Origin: Chersky-840 sp036511675 | GTDB lineage: Bacteria > Actinomycetota > Acidimicrobiia > Acidimicrobiales > UBA8190 | Assembly (NCBI GenBank): GCA_036511675.1 | Contig: DATCBU010000041.1 | Span: 1-29,278, forward strand | Direction of reading: 5' to 3' | DNA: 29,278 nucleotides | Part shown: positions 1 through 7,432 of the stretch, in pieces | Layout: every line of letters begins with the position of its first letter | Numbering within the stretch: position 1 is the stretch's first letter | Made by a program: the position numbers and the translations under genes | Notes under the pieces: generated by a model | Databases searched by the model: none | The model's input: only the letters and a program-made list of their open reading frames with translations | Told to the model about the DNA's origin: nothing

Positions 1-1
1 C

Positions 2-79
2 GCCGCCGGGGATCCCGAAGCCGCGGCCGCGGCGCTGTCCGACGAAGTTGCGTCGTCAATCGCCGCGCCTCGCGGATGA
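2..79 (+). CDS. 3' end of an upstream gene, possibly orotidine 5'-phosphate decarboxylase
   Basis: One frame is open from the window edge to a TGA at 77-79 and gives a 25-residue Ala-rich tail (reads ...AGDPEAAAAALSDEVASS...). This resembles the C-terminal helix of actinobacterial PyrF, where a 'DP..AA..L.DE' helix follows the last strand of the barrel. In many actinobacteria carB-pyrF lies directly before mihF-gmk, so context supports pyrF, but too little sequence is present for a firm identification. The remaining frames are either the upstream extension of mihF or lack coding character. Confidence 0.4.
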   Translation, partial: AAGDPEAAAAALSDEVASSIAAPRG

Positions 80-98
80 CCCCCACTGGCGAGGGCGC

Positions 99-104
99 TA
101 TGGT
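99..104 (+). promoter_or_regulatory. -10 element of a leaderless mihF promoter
   Basis: TATGGT ends seven bases before the ATG at 112, so transcription should begin at or next to the start codon. The seven-base spacer GGCCCGC is identical to the one before def. No convincing -35 hexamer was seen. Confidence 0.5.
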
Positions 105-111
105 GGCCCGC

Positions 112-432
112 ATGCCGCAACCTCCTGCACTTACCCCGGAGCAGCGCCAGGCGGCGCTGGACAAGGCCGCCAAGGTCCGCCGCGAGCGGGCCGAGGTGAA
201 GGAGAAGCTCAAGATGGGGTCGATCACCCTGTCCGAGCTTCTGACGCGCGCGGAGAATGACGAGACCGTCGGCAAGATGAAAGTGCTGTCGGTGCTCGAG
301 TCGCTCCCCGGTCTCGGCAAGGTCAAAGCTCGTCGTCTCATGGAGACAGTGGGAATCAGCGAGAGTCGTCGGTTGCAGGGCCTCGGTGCCAACCAGCGTG
401 ACGCTCTGCTGACACATACCTCGAAGTCCTGA
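112..432 (+). CDS. mihF: Integration host factor, actinobacterial type (mIHF)
   Basis: This small basic nucleoid protein of 106 residues bends and binds DNA; mycobacterial mIHF is about 105 residues. Visible family features are the N-terminal helical stretch 'LTPEQRQAALDKAAKVRRERAE', the 'GKMKVLSVLESLPGLGKVKARRLM' helix-hairpin-helix region in the middle, and the C-terminal 'RRLQGLGANQRDALL'. In-frame ATGs also exist at 76 and 100. The start at 112 is preferred because the length matches the family and a -10 hexamer lies seven bases upstream. It precedes gmk with a CTGA overlap, the standard actinobacterial neighbourhood. Identification is firm; the exact start is inferred. Confidence 0.93.
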   Translation: MPQPPALTPEQRQAALDKAAKVRRERAEVKEKLKMGSITLSELLTRAENDETVGKMKVLSVLESLPGLGKVKARRLMETVGISESRRLQGLGANQRDALLTHTSKS

Positions 433-1001
433 TCCTCGTCATCTCCGGCCCCGGTGGGGCGGGGAAGGGTACCGTCGTCGCCCGGCTGGTCGCAGGCGAC
501 CCCGCGCTCTGGCTCAGCCGTTCGTGGACGACACGTCCCCGGCGAACCGGTGAAGCGCAGGATGCCTACACCTTCGTCGACCGGGCGAGTTTCGAGGAGA
601 AGGTCGCCGCCGACGGATTCTTGGAGTGGGCCGAGTTCCTCGGCCACCTCTACGGCACCCCACTTCCCGATGCGCCGCCGGGCCGAGACGTCGTCCTGGA
701 GATCGACCTCCAAGGCGCACGGCAGGTCAAAGAGCGGCACCCTGACGCACTCGTGGTCCTCCTGGTCGCGCCGTCTCAGGAGATCCAGCGCCAGCGTCTG
801 CGTCACCGGGGTGACGACGCAGCCGAGGTGGATCGTCGGATCGCCCTCGGCACCGAGGAAATGCGCCTGGGCAAGGAGCTGACACCCTTCGTGGTCGTCA
901 ACGACGAGGTGGACCGGGCGGTAGCCGAGGTGGCCGGTATACTGGACCTTCACCGCCATCTCCCGCCGGATCCGCCGGCCGGCCACCGTGGAGGAGCCTG
1001 A
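429..1001 (+). CDS. gmk: Guanylate kinase, apparent CTG start
   Basis: It phosphorylates GMP to GDP with ATP. The P-loop (SGPGGAGKGT) starts at residue 6, followed by the GMP-binding segment 'LSRSWTTRPRRTGEAQDAYTFV', the LID region and 'VVLEIDLQGARQVK'. The reading frame is closed by a TGA at 399-401, and between there and the P-loop it contains no ATG, GTG or TTG. The only near-cognate codon is CTG at 429, which overlaps the mihF stop as CTGA. From CTG the protein is 190 residues, normal for the family, so the gene looks intact rather than frameshifted. No clear Shine-Dalgarno is visible, which suggests coupling to mihF translation. Starting at the next AUG-type codon would delete the P-loop. 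Confidence 0.9.
   Translation: MILVISGPGGAGKGTVVARLVAGDPALWLSRSWTTRPRRTGEAQDAYTFVDRASFEEKVAADGFLEWAEFLGHLYGTPLPDAPPGRDVVLEIDLQGARQVKERHPDALVVLLVAPSQEIQRQRLRHRGDDAAEVDRRIALGTEEMRLGKELTPFVVVNDEVDRAVAEVAGILDLHRHLPPDPPAGHRGGA
938..943 (+). promoter_or_regulatory. Possible internal promoter -10 for rpoZ
   Basis: TATACT lies inside the 3' end of gmk, about 60 bases before the rpoZ start. It is a near-perfect -10 hexamer in very GC-rich DNA, but the -35 position (CGGGCG) is poor. It would give rpoZ a leader of roughly 50 bases. Confidence 0.4.
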
Positions 1002-1002
1002 A

Positions 1003-1401
1003 TTGCCCCAGCGCCGCTCGACGCTCATGGATCCACCCGTCGAAGACCTCCTCGACAAAGTCGATTCCAAGTTCACGCTGGTGGCCTTGTCGGCCAAGCG
1101 GGCCCGGCAGATCAACTCGTACTACAACCAGCTCGGAGAGGGCCTCGGTTTCGTGGTGCCCCCCCAGGTGACCTCGGTCTCGGGCAAGCCCCTCACCATC
1201 GCCTTCGAGGAAGTGGCGGCGGGCAAGGCCACCTACCACCGCATCGACCCGATCGAAGAGGGCGAGGAGGGGGTCGAAGGCACCGAGGGCGACGCCGCCG
1301 GCGGCCCCGAGCTCACGGCGCTGACCGGCGAGCTCGCCGCCGAAGCTGTCTCCGACGTTGCCGCAGAGGTCGTGGCGGAGCAGCCGGAGGCCGGCGAGTA
1401 G
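1003..1401 (+). CDS. rpoZ: RNA polymerase omega subunit, with acidic C-terminal tail
   Basis: Omega helps fold and assemble the beta' subunit of RNA polymerase. The core 'PPVEDLLDKVDSKFTLV...AKRARQINSYYNQLGEG' matches actinobacterial omega, followed by the conserved 'KPLTIAFEEVAAGK' region. Three starts are possible: GTG 988, TTG 1003 and ATG 1027. TTG is chosen because GGAGGAG at 990-996 sits six bases before it, giving 132 residues. The last 50 or so residues are rich in Glu, Ala and Gly, with no match to the omega core; this tail is longer than in mycobacteria. It lies just after the gmk stop codon (999-1001). Confidence 0.92.
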   Translation: MPQRRSTLMDPPVEDLLDKVDSKFTLVALSAKRARQINSYYNQLGEGLGFVVPPQVTSVSGKPLTIAFEEVAAGKATYHRIDPIEEGEEGVEGTEGDAAGGPELTALTGELAAEAVSDVAAEVVAEQPEAGE

Positions 1402-1444
1402 CAGGCGGGATGCCCGCCCGCCCCCGGCCCAGGAGTTCCGACAG

Positions 1445-2725
1445 ATGACGAGAGGCCCTGGCGACCGCACGACCGTTGTCCTGGGCGTCACCGGTGGCAT
1501 CGCCGCCTACAAGGCGATCGAGGTGTGTCGCCGCCTCGTGGACGCCGGCGTGCACGTCGTTCCCGTGCTCACCGAGGACGCCACCCGGTTCGTGGGTGAG
1601 GTGACGTTTTCCGCCCTGGCGTCGGAGCCCGTCCAAAAGAGCCTGTGGTCCGAAGACGACCCCATTCCCCACACCCATCTGGGTCAACGGGCCGACCTCG
1701 TGCTCGTGGCACCGGCGACGGCGCGCTTTCTGGCGTGTTACGCCACCGGGATGTCCGACAGCCTGCTCACCGCCACCGTCCTGGCCACGCGCGCCCCGGT
1801 GATGGTGTGCCCCGCCATGCACACCGAGATGTGGGAGCACCCCGCCGTGGTGGAGAACCTGGCCACGTTGCGCCGGCGCGGCGTCCATGTGGTCGAGCCG
1901 GGCGAGGGACGTCTGGCGGGTGGTGACGTCGGGGCCGGTCGTCTCGCCGATCCGCTCGACATCGTGACCGCCGCCCTGGCGGTGCTGGGGTCGGCGACGC
2001 ACCGGCGTGATCTGGTGGGCCGGCGGGTGGTCGTGAGCGCGGGCGGCACGCGCGAGCCGATCGACCCCGTGCGCTTCATCTCCAACCGCTCGTCGGGCAA
2101 GCAGGGCCATGCCGTGGCCGAAGCGGCCGCGGCACGGGGCGCCGATGTCGTGCTCGTGACCACGGCGCGCCGTCCGGTGGCGGGGGGGATCGAGGTGGTG
2201 GTGGTCGAGACCGCGGCCGAGATGGAGGCGGCGGTGCTCGAACACAGCGCCGGTGCCGATGTCGTGGTCATGGCGGCCGCCGTGGCCGACTTCAGGCTGA
2301 AGACGCCGGCGGAGGCCAAATTGTCGAAAGCCGACGGAGTGCCCGAGCTCGTGCTCGAGCCCACTCCCGACATCCTGGCCGAGCTCGGTCGGCGCCGAGC
2401 CGAGGGACAGGTGCTGGTGGGGTTCGCGGCCGAGACCCACGACATGGCGACCCGGGCCGCGGCCAAGCTCCGGGGCAAGAAGGTCGACTTCATGGTGGCC
2501 AACGACGTCTCGGCCCATGCCGTGGGCTTCGACCACGACACCAACGCCGTGACCGTCCTGGGATCCGACGGCACGTGCCGGGAGGTCCCTCTGACCTCGA
2601 AGCTCGAGGTGGCCCACGCCATTTTGGATAGTGTGATCGATCGCCTGGGCGGACAACGTCCGAGCAGGGGCAACCGGCGTGCCGGTGCCCCTGGGGGGGA
2701 CGACAACTCGAGGAGCGACTCGTGA
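1445..2725 (+). CDS. coaBC: Bifunctional phosphopantothenoylcysteine decarboxylase / phosphopantothenate-cysteine ligase
   Basis: It makes 4'-phosphopantetheine for coenzyme A by joining cysteine to phosphopantothenate (CoaB) and decarboxylating the product (CoaC). The N-terminal flavoprotein half shows 'GVTGGIAAYKAIEVCRRL', the catalytic His region 'HTHLGQRADLVLVAPATA' and 'PAMHTEMW', the actinobacterial form of the PxMNxxMW motif. The usual flap cysteine (ACGD in E. coli) is replaced in 'LAGGDVGAGR', as also remembered for mycobacteria. The C-terminal half shows 'SAGGTREPIDPVRFISNRSSG' and 'MAAAVADFRLK'. The start ATG has AGGAG at 1431-1435, and the TGA overlaps the metK GTG. The extreme C terminus is a short low-complexity tail. 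Confidence 0.96.
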   Translation: MTRGPGDRTTVVLGVTGGIAAYKAIEVCRRLVDAGVHVVPVLTEDATRFVGEVTFSALASEPVQKSLWSEDDPIPHTHLGQRADLVLVAPATARFLACYATGMSDSLLTATVLATRAPVMVCPAMHTEMWEHPAVVENLATLRRRGVHVVEPGEGRLAGGDVGAGRLADPLDIVTAALAVLGSATHRRDLVGRRVVVSAGGTREPIDPVRFISNRSSGKQGHAVAEAAAARGADVVLVTTARRPVAGGIEVVVVETAAEMEAAVLEHSAGADVVVMAAAVADFRLKTPAEAKLSKADGVPELVLEPTPDILAELGRRRAEGQVLVGFAAETHDMATRAAAKLRGKKVDFMVANDVSAHAVGFDHDTNAVTVLGSDGTCREVPLTSKLEVAHAILDSVIDRLGGQRPSRGNRRAGAPGGDDNSRSDS

Positions 2726-3918
2726 CCACGCGCCACACCTTCACATCGGAGTCGGTGACCGAAGGGCATCCCGACAAGATGGCCGATCAGATCTCGGACG
2801 CGGTGCTCGACGCGGTGCTGGCGTCGGACCCCGACGGCAGGGTGGCGTGCGAGACGCTGCTCACCACCGGGCTCGTGGTCGTGGCGGGGGAGATTTCGAC
2901 CAACTGTTACATCGACATCGCCAGCCTGGCCCGAGAAGTCGTGTGTGACATCGGCTACGACAGCGATTCCCACGGCTTCAACGGACGCACCTGTGGGGTG
3001 TTGGTGGCCCTCGACGAGCAGTCTCCCGACATCTCCCAAGGCGTGACCGCGGCCCATGAGCTTCGCACCGGCTCGGGAGGTGAGGACCAGCTCAACGCCC
3101 AGGGGGCCGGCGACCAGGGGATGATGTTCGGGTACGCCTGTGACGAGACACCCGACCTCATGCCGCTGCCCATCTGGTTGGCGCACCGCCTGGCGCAGCG
3201 CTTGGCCCAGGTCAGACGCGTCGGAGTCCTCCCCTACCTGCGCCCTGACGGCAAGACCCAGGTCAGCGTCGTCTACGAGTCCGGTCGGCCCGTCGCCATC
3301 GACACCGTGCTCATCTCCACCCAGCACGCCGCGGGGGTCGACATCGAGACGCTGCTGCTCCCCGACCTGCGCGAGCATGTCATCCACCCGCTGCTCCCTC
3401 CCGACCTCGACACCTCGGCCCTGCGCATCCTGGCCAACCCCACAGGACGGTTCGAGCTCGGCGGGCCCCACGCCGACACCGGGCTCACCGGCCGCAAGAT
3501 CATCGTCGACACCTACGGCGGGATGGCCCGTCACGGGGGCGGGGCCTTTTCGGGCAAGGACCCGTCCAAGGTCGACCGCTCCGCCGCCTACGCGGCGCGG
3601 TGGGTGGCCAAGCACGTGGTGGCGGCCGGCGCGGCCAAACGGTGCGAGGTCCAGGTGGCCTATGCCATCGGCGTGGCCCGCCCCGTCTCGCTCATGGTGG
3701 AGACCTTCGGGACCGAGGCCGTGGACCCCGACCAGATCGAGCGTGCCGTGCGCGAGGTGTTCGACCTCCGCCCCGCGGCGATCGTCCGCGACCTCGACCT
3801 TAAGCGCCCCATCTACCGGCGCACCGCCGCCTACGGGCACTTCGGTCGATCGGACAAGGAATTCACCTGGGAGGCCACGCCTCGGGTGGACGACCTCAAG
3901 CGCGCCCTGGGCCTGTAG
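2722..3918 (+). CDS. metK: S-adenosylmethionine synthetase
   Basis: It forms SAM from methionine and ATP in the cytoplasm as a tetramer. It has 398 residues, normal length. Signatures are 'TSESVTEGHPDKMADQISDAVLD' at the N terminus, the active-site loop region, the hexapeptide-type 'GAGDQGMMFGYACDE', and the phosphate-binding 'GGGAFSGKDPSKVDRSAAYAARW'. The GTG start overlaps the coaBC stop by four bases (GTGA) and has AGGAG at 2711-2715, six bases upstream. No SAM riboswitch can be accommodated because the upstream DNA is coaBC coding sequence. Confidence 0.98.
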   Translation: MTTRHTFTSESVTEGHPDKMADQISDAVLDAVLASDPDGRVACETLLTTGLVVVAGEISTNCYIDIASLAREVVCDIGYDSDSHGFNGRTCGVLVALDEQSPDISQGVTAAHELRTGSGGEDQLNAQGAGDQGMMFGYACDETPDLMPLPIWLAHRLAQRLAQVRRVGVLPYLRPDGKTQVSVVYESGRPVAIDTVLISTQHAAGVDIETLLLPDLREHVIHPLLPPDLDTSALRILANPTGRFELGGPHADTGLTGRKIIVDTYGGMARHGGGAFSGKDPSKVDRSAAYAARWVAKHVVAAGAAKRCEVQVAYAIGVARPVSLMVETFGTEAVDPDQIERAVREVFDLRPAAIVRDLDLKRPIYRRTAAYGHFGRSDKEFTWEATPRVDDLKRALGL

Positions 3919-3926
3919 GGGCGCCC

Positions 3927-3946
3927 GGGTCGGCACATCCCGACCC
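3927..3946 (+). terminator. Hairpin after metK, possible terminator
   Basis: GGGTCGG and CCGACCC form a perfect 7-bp stem with a six-base loop in the 50-base gap between metK and priA. There is no T tract, as is common in high-GC actinobacteria, so a terminator role is only inferred. Confidence 0.4.
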
Positions 3947-3956
3947 AACGGCGCGT

Positions 3957-3962
3957 CAGACT
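3957..3962 (+). promoter_or_regulatory. Possible leaderless -10 for priA
   Basis: CAGACT lies six bases before the ATG at 3969. It differs from the ribD hexamer TAGACT only at the first base. This is weaker than the def and mihF examples. Confidence 0.3.
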
Positions 3963-3968
3963 GCCGGC

Positions 3969-5843
3969 ATGCCGGCACAGCCCAGAGGGACTACGGCGCC
4001 CGCGGCGAGCGTCGTCCCCACTGAGCCCATGGCGCCCATCGAGCACGTCGTTCGGGTGCTGCCTGATGTGGGCGCGCTGCGCAAGACGTTCGACTACACA
4101 GTTCCCGCCGCGCTCGCCGACCGCGTGCGCGTGGGCACGCAGGTCCGTATCGCCCTCGGGGCGCGGCGCGTGGGGGGATGGGTGATCGAGGACCACGTGG
4201 CGCCGGCCCCGGGTGTCGTGCTCCGCCCCATCTCGGCCGTGCGGGGCTGGGGGCCGCCGCCGGCGGTGCTGGAGCTGACGGTGTGGGCGGCGTGGCGCTG
4301 GGCAGGCCCCGTCCCGACCCTGTTGCGCACTGCCTCGTCGCCACTGGCGGTGCGCGCCCTCCCGCCGGGCCGGCTCCCGGCCACGGCGACGGCGCACCCT
4401 GACGTCGCACCGCAGGGCTCGACCGGCCTCGACGGGGGGACGACGGTGGTCCGCCTGGGCCCGGCCGCCGATCCCTGGCCCATCGTGTGGGCGGCCGCCG
4501 ATCGCCGCCGGCTCGCCGGCGACGACGCCGGCGCCCTCGTGCTCGCCCCGGGGCTGCGCGCCGCGGGCGACGTGGCGCGACGACTGCGGTCGGCGGGCGT
4601 CCCCACCGCCCTGCTTCCCGATGACTGGGCCCAGGCGCGGGCGGGTGGGTGCGTAGTGGTGGGGGCACGCGCCGGCGCGTTCGCCCCCGTGGCGCGACTG
4701 GCGGCGGCCGTGGTGCTCGACGCGCACGACGAGGCGTATCACGAAGAGCGCGCTCCGACCTGGGCGGCATGGGCGGTGGTGGCCGAGCGCGCCCGGCGCC
4801 AGGGCGCGCCGTGCGCACTGGTCTCGCCGTGTCCCACCCTCGAGATCCTGGCCACCGGGAAGCTGGAGGTCGGGCCCCGCACCATGGAGCGCCGGAGCTG
4901 GCCCGCGGTCGAGGTCATCGACCGGCGCAGCGACGACCCGCGCACCGGGTTGTTCTCCGAACGCCTGGTGCGCCTGGTGCGCGACGTGACACAGTCACCG
5001 GGCGGACGGGTGGTGTGCGTGGTGAACCGGACCGGGAGGGTGCGGTTGCTGGGGTGCGCGGCGTGCGGGGAGCTGGCTCGGTGCGAAACCTGTGGGGCCG
5101 CATTGGAGCTCATCGGTGATCACACCCTGCAGTGCCGGCGTTGCGGTGCGGCGCGGCCGGTGGTGTGTGCGCGCTGCGGTGCCACCCGGATGAAGGCGCT
5201 GCGACTGGGCGTCACGCGCGTGCGCGACGATCTCGAGGCATTGGCCGGCGTGACGGTGGCCGAGGTGTGGGGCCCCGCCGCGGCAGACGAAGGCGAGGAT
5301 GATCGGGTGCAGAGCGCCAGGGTGGTGGTGGGCACCGAGGCGGCGTTGCACCGGGTGCCCGACGCCACCGCCGTGGCCTTCTTGGAGTTCGACTCGGAGT
5401 TACTCGCCCCGCGGTTTCGCGCCGCCGAGCAGGCGTTGGCGCTCCTGGCCCGCGCCGGGCGGCTCGTCGCCGGCAGCGCCACGGCGGGCCGCGGCGACCG
5501 CGCCCCGGGTCGTGTGGCCGTCCAGACCCGCCAACCCCGTCACCCCGCACTGGTGGCGGCGGTGTCGGCCGATCCCGGTGTGCTGGCCGCGGCGGAGTCC
5601 GAGGTTCGCCGGAGCCTCGGCCTTCCCCCCTTCAGCGCTCTGGCCGTGGTGTCGGGCGCGGCCGCCGACGCCTACGGGCTGGCGTTGCGGGACCGGGCGC
5701 CCGACGGCGTGGAGGTGCAGGGGCCTGTCGACGGCTCGTGGTCGGTGCGCGCGCCGGACCACGCCATGTTGTGCGACCTCTTGGCCAGTGTGGCGCGCCC
5801 GGCGGGTCGGCTCCGGGTTGAGGTGGACCCGGTGCGGTCCTGA
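3969..5843 (+). CDS. priA: Primosomal protein N' (PriA), helicase-degenerate actinobacterial form
   Basis: PriA-family proteins recognise stalled or broken replication forks and reload the replisome. The 624-residue protein keeps the N-terminal fork-binding domain ('VVRVLPDVGALRKTFDYTVP', 'GTQVRIALGARRVGGWVI') and all eight zinc-binding cysteines in four CxxC pairs between residues 363 and 403. The ATPase core is decayed: where Walker A should lie, near residues 160-175, the sequence is 'LGPAADPWPIVW' with no GKT/S. The DEAH-type box survives only as 'DAHDEAYHEE' at residues 251-260. Actinobacterial PriA proteins are known to lack Walker A, so it probably acts as a structural loader. Translation could instead begin at ATG 4029, losing 20 poorly conserved residues. 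Confidence 0.9.
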   Translation: MPAQPRGTTAPAASVVPTEPMAPIEHVVRVLPDVGALRKTFDYTVPAALADRVRVGTQVRIALGARRVGGWVIEDHVAPAPGVVLRPISAVRGWGPPPAVLELTVWAAWRWAGPVPTLLRTASSPLAVRALPPGRLPATATAHPDVAPQGSTGLDGGTTVVRLGPAADPWPIVWAAADRRRLAGDDAGALVLAPGLRAAGDVARRLRSAGVPTALLPDDWAQARAGGCVVVGARAGAFAPVARLAAAVVLDAHDEAYHEERAPTWAAWAVVAERARRQGAPCALVSPCPTLEILATGKLEVGPRTMERRSWPAVEVIDRRSDDPRTGLFSERLVRLVRDVTQSPGGRVVCVVNRTGRVRLLGCAACGELARCETCGAALELIGDHTLQCRRCGAARPVVCARCGATRMKALRLGVTRVRDDLEALAGVTVAEVWGPAAADEGEDDRVQSARVVVGTEAALHRVPDATAVAFLEFDSELLAPRFRAAEQALALLARAGRLVAGSATAGRGDRAPGRVAVQTRQPRHPALVAAVSADPGVLAAAESEVRRSLGLPPFSALAVVSGAAADAYGLALRDRAPDGVEVQGPVDGSWSVRAPDHAMLCDLLASVARPAGRLRVEVDPVRS

Positions 5844-5877
5844 ACGACGACGGTGCGGACGGCCCGGGCGGTCCCGG

Positions 5878-5883
5878 TACGAT
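5878..5883 (+). promoter_or_regulatory. -10 element of a leaderless def promoter
   Basis: TACGAT is followed by the seven-base spacer GGCCCGC and then the ATG at 5891. The same spacer sequence separates the -10 hexamer and ATG of mihF. Confidence 0.5.
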
Positions 5884-5890
5884 GGCCCGC

Positions 5891-6454
5891 ATGTCGACGT
5901 ACTCCATCCGCCTCTACGGCGACCCCGTGCTGCGCCAGCGCGCCGCGGACGTGGAGGACATCGACGGGACGCTCAAGCAGCTGGCCGACGACATGGTGCA
6001 GACCATGTACGAGGCGCCCGGCGTGGGCCTGGCCGCACCCCAGGTCGGTGTGCAGAAGCGGATGTTCGTCTACGACACCGGTGACGGGGCGGGTCCGGTC
6101 ACCGTCGTGAACCCGGTGTTGGCCGAGGCCCGAGGGGAGTGGACCTTCGACGAGGGTTGTCTCTCGGTGCCCGGGCTCTCCTGGCCGATCGTGCGCCCCA
6201 AGGAGGTCCACCTCACCGGGTTCGACCTCGACGGCAACGAGATCTCCGTCGCGGCCGACGAGTTCCTGGCCCGGGTGTTCCAGCACGAGGTCGACCACCT
6301 CGACGGCGTGCTGCTCGTCGAGCGACTCGACGACGACCAGCGCAGAGAGGCCAAGCGCATCTTGCGGACCCGGGCCCTCGGCCTGCCCGACGCTGATCCC
6401 GACGGGTTGGGGACCCTCGGCTCCGACCGGCCCGTCCGGCACACCGGCCTGTAG
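5891..6454 (+). CDS. def: Peptide deformylase
   Basis: It removes the formyl group from the N-terminal methionine of new proteins, using a metal ion. All three family motifs are present: 'GVGLAAPQVG' near residue 45, 'EGCLS' at residues 88-92 (Cys90 a metal ligand), and 'QHEVDH' at 131-136 (His132 and His136 ligands, Glu133 catalytic). It has 187 residues with a short divergent C-terminal tail. An in-frame ATG at 5882 would add three residues, but it overlaps the -10 hexamer, so 5891 is preferred. It is followed after 16 bases by fmt, which adds the formyl group that this enzyme removes. Confidence 0.97.
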   Translation: MSTYSIRLYGDPVLRQRAADVEDIDGTLKQLADDMVQTMYEAPGVGLAAPQVGVQKRMFVYDTGDGAGPVTVVNPVLAEARGEWTFDEGCLSVPGLSWPIVRPKEVHLTGFDLDGNEISVAADEFLARVFQHEVDHLDGVLLVERLDDDQRREAKRILRTRALGLPDADPDGLGTLGSDRPVRHTGL

Positions 6455-6470
6455 CCACCCGCCGCCGCCG

Positions 6471-7421
6471 GTGGCCCGCCTGGTCTTCTTGGGGACACCC
6501 CCGGCCGCCGCTGTGGCCTTGGACGCGCTCGTGCGGGCCGGGCACGACGTGGCCCTGGTGGTGAGCCGAGCCGATACGCGACGGGGACGGGGGGTGGCAC
6601 ACACACCGAGCCCCACCAAAGCCGTGGCATCGGACCACGGGCTCGAGGTCACCGATCGACTCGAGGACGTCGCCGCGGTAAGGGCCGAGCTCGGTGTGGT
6701 CGTGGCCTACGGCCGCATCATCCCCAGAGGCATCCTCCAGGCCCTTCCCATGGTGAACGTGCACTTTTCGTTGCTGCCCCGGTGGCGCGGGGCGGCACCG
6801 GTGGAACGGGCGGTCCTCGCCGGCGACAGCGAGACCGGGGTCTGTGTCATGGCACTCGAAGAGACCCTCGACACCGGGCCGGTGCTGGCCTCGCAGCGGG
6901 TGGTCATCGCCGAGCACGAGCACGCCTCGATGCTCACCAGCCGGCTGGCCGCCCTCGGGGCGCAACTGCTCGTGGACACCCTCGCCCCCGGTACCGGGGC
7001 GCTTCCCGCCGGCTCGCCCCAAGAGGGAGAGCCGACCTACGCCGAGAAGGTGCGACCCGACGAGCTCCGCCTGGACTGGGCCCGACCCGCCGAGCACCTC
7101 GAGCGGGTGGTGCGACTGGACCGGGCGTGGACGACCTTCCGGGGCGAGCGCCTCCTCGTGCTCGATGCCGTGGCCCGTTCCGCTCCCGATCCCTTTGAAG
7201 CACTGGCACCCTCGGACGAGCCGGCACCTTCGGACGAGCAGTTCGGTGCGGTGACGGGCCCGGGGGCCGCAGGCGGGCCCTGGGTGCACACCGCCGAAGG
7301 GGTGCTGGAGCTGCTCGACGTCCAGCCGGCCGGGAAACGGCGCATGCCGGCCTCGGCGTGGTGGCGCGGGGTCCGGGTGGCGCCGGGCGAGAGGTTCGGG
7401 AGCCAAGAGCTACGCCGGTAG
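6471..7421 (+). CDS. fmt: Methionyl-tRNA formyltransferase
   Basis: It formylates Met-tRNAfMet with 10-formyl-THF for translation initiation. It has 316 residues, close to E. coli Fmt. Signatures are 'RLVFLGTPPAAAVALDAL' at the N terminus, the catalytic 'NVHFSLLPRWRGAAPV' at residues 96-111 and the conserved Asp in 'ETLDTGPVL'. The C-terminal OB-like tRNA-binding domain contains 'TYAEKV' and 'RAW'. It carries a low-complexity stretch with the repeat 'PSDEPAPSDE' near residues 246-255, probably a surface loop. The GTG at 6471 is the chosen start because the family begins almost at this point. The TAG stop at 7419-7421 forms the first half of the next gene's -10 hexamer. Confidence 0.95.
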   Translation: MARLVFLGTPPAAAVALDALVRAGHDVALVVSRADTRRGRGVAHTPSPTKAVASDHGLEVTDRLEDVAAVRAELGVVVAYGRIIPRGILQALPMVNVHFSLLPRWRGAAPVERAVLAGDSETGVCVMALEETLDTGPVLASQRVVIAEHEHASMLTSRLAALGAQLLVDTLAPGTGALPAGSPQEGEPTYAEKVRPDELRLDWARPAEHLERVVRLDRAWTTFRGERLLVLDAVARSAPDPFEALAPSDEPAPSDEQFGAVTGPGAAGGPWVHTAEGVLELLDVQPAGKRRMPASAWWRGVRVAPGERFGSQELRR

Positions 7422-7424
7422 GCT
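7419..7424 (+). promoter_or_regulatory. Possible leaderless rpe promoter -10 overlapping the fmt stop codon
   Basis: TAGGCT is eight bases before the rpe ATG at 7433. Its first three bases are the fmt TAG stop codon, so the two signals are superimposed. Confidence 0.4.
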
Positions 7425-7432
7425 CGGCGCGG

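Noticed and set aside
433..620. Possible frameshift splitting gmk, because common start codons only allow a start at 621.
   Set aside because: The frame is continuous from 402 to 1001 and encodes the P-loop and GMP-binding region; only the start codon is unusual, so no frameshift is needed.
2629..2634. TAGTGT inside coaBC as a metK promoter, with a possible SAM riboswitch downstream.
   Set aside because: No -35 was seen, and the following 88 bases are coaBC coding sequence without SAM-riboswitch-like pairing.
5882..5890. Alternative def start at ATG 5882.
   Set aside because: It overlaps the predicted -10 hexamer and adds only three residues that the family does not need.
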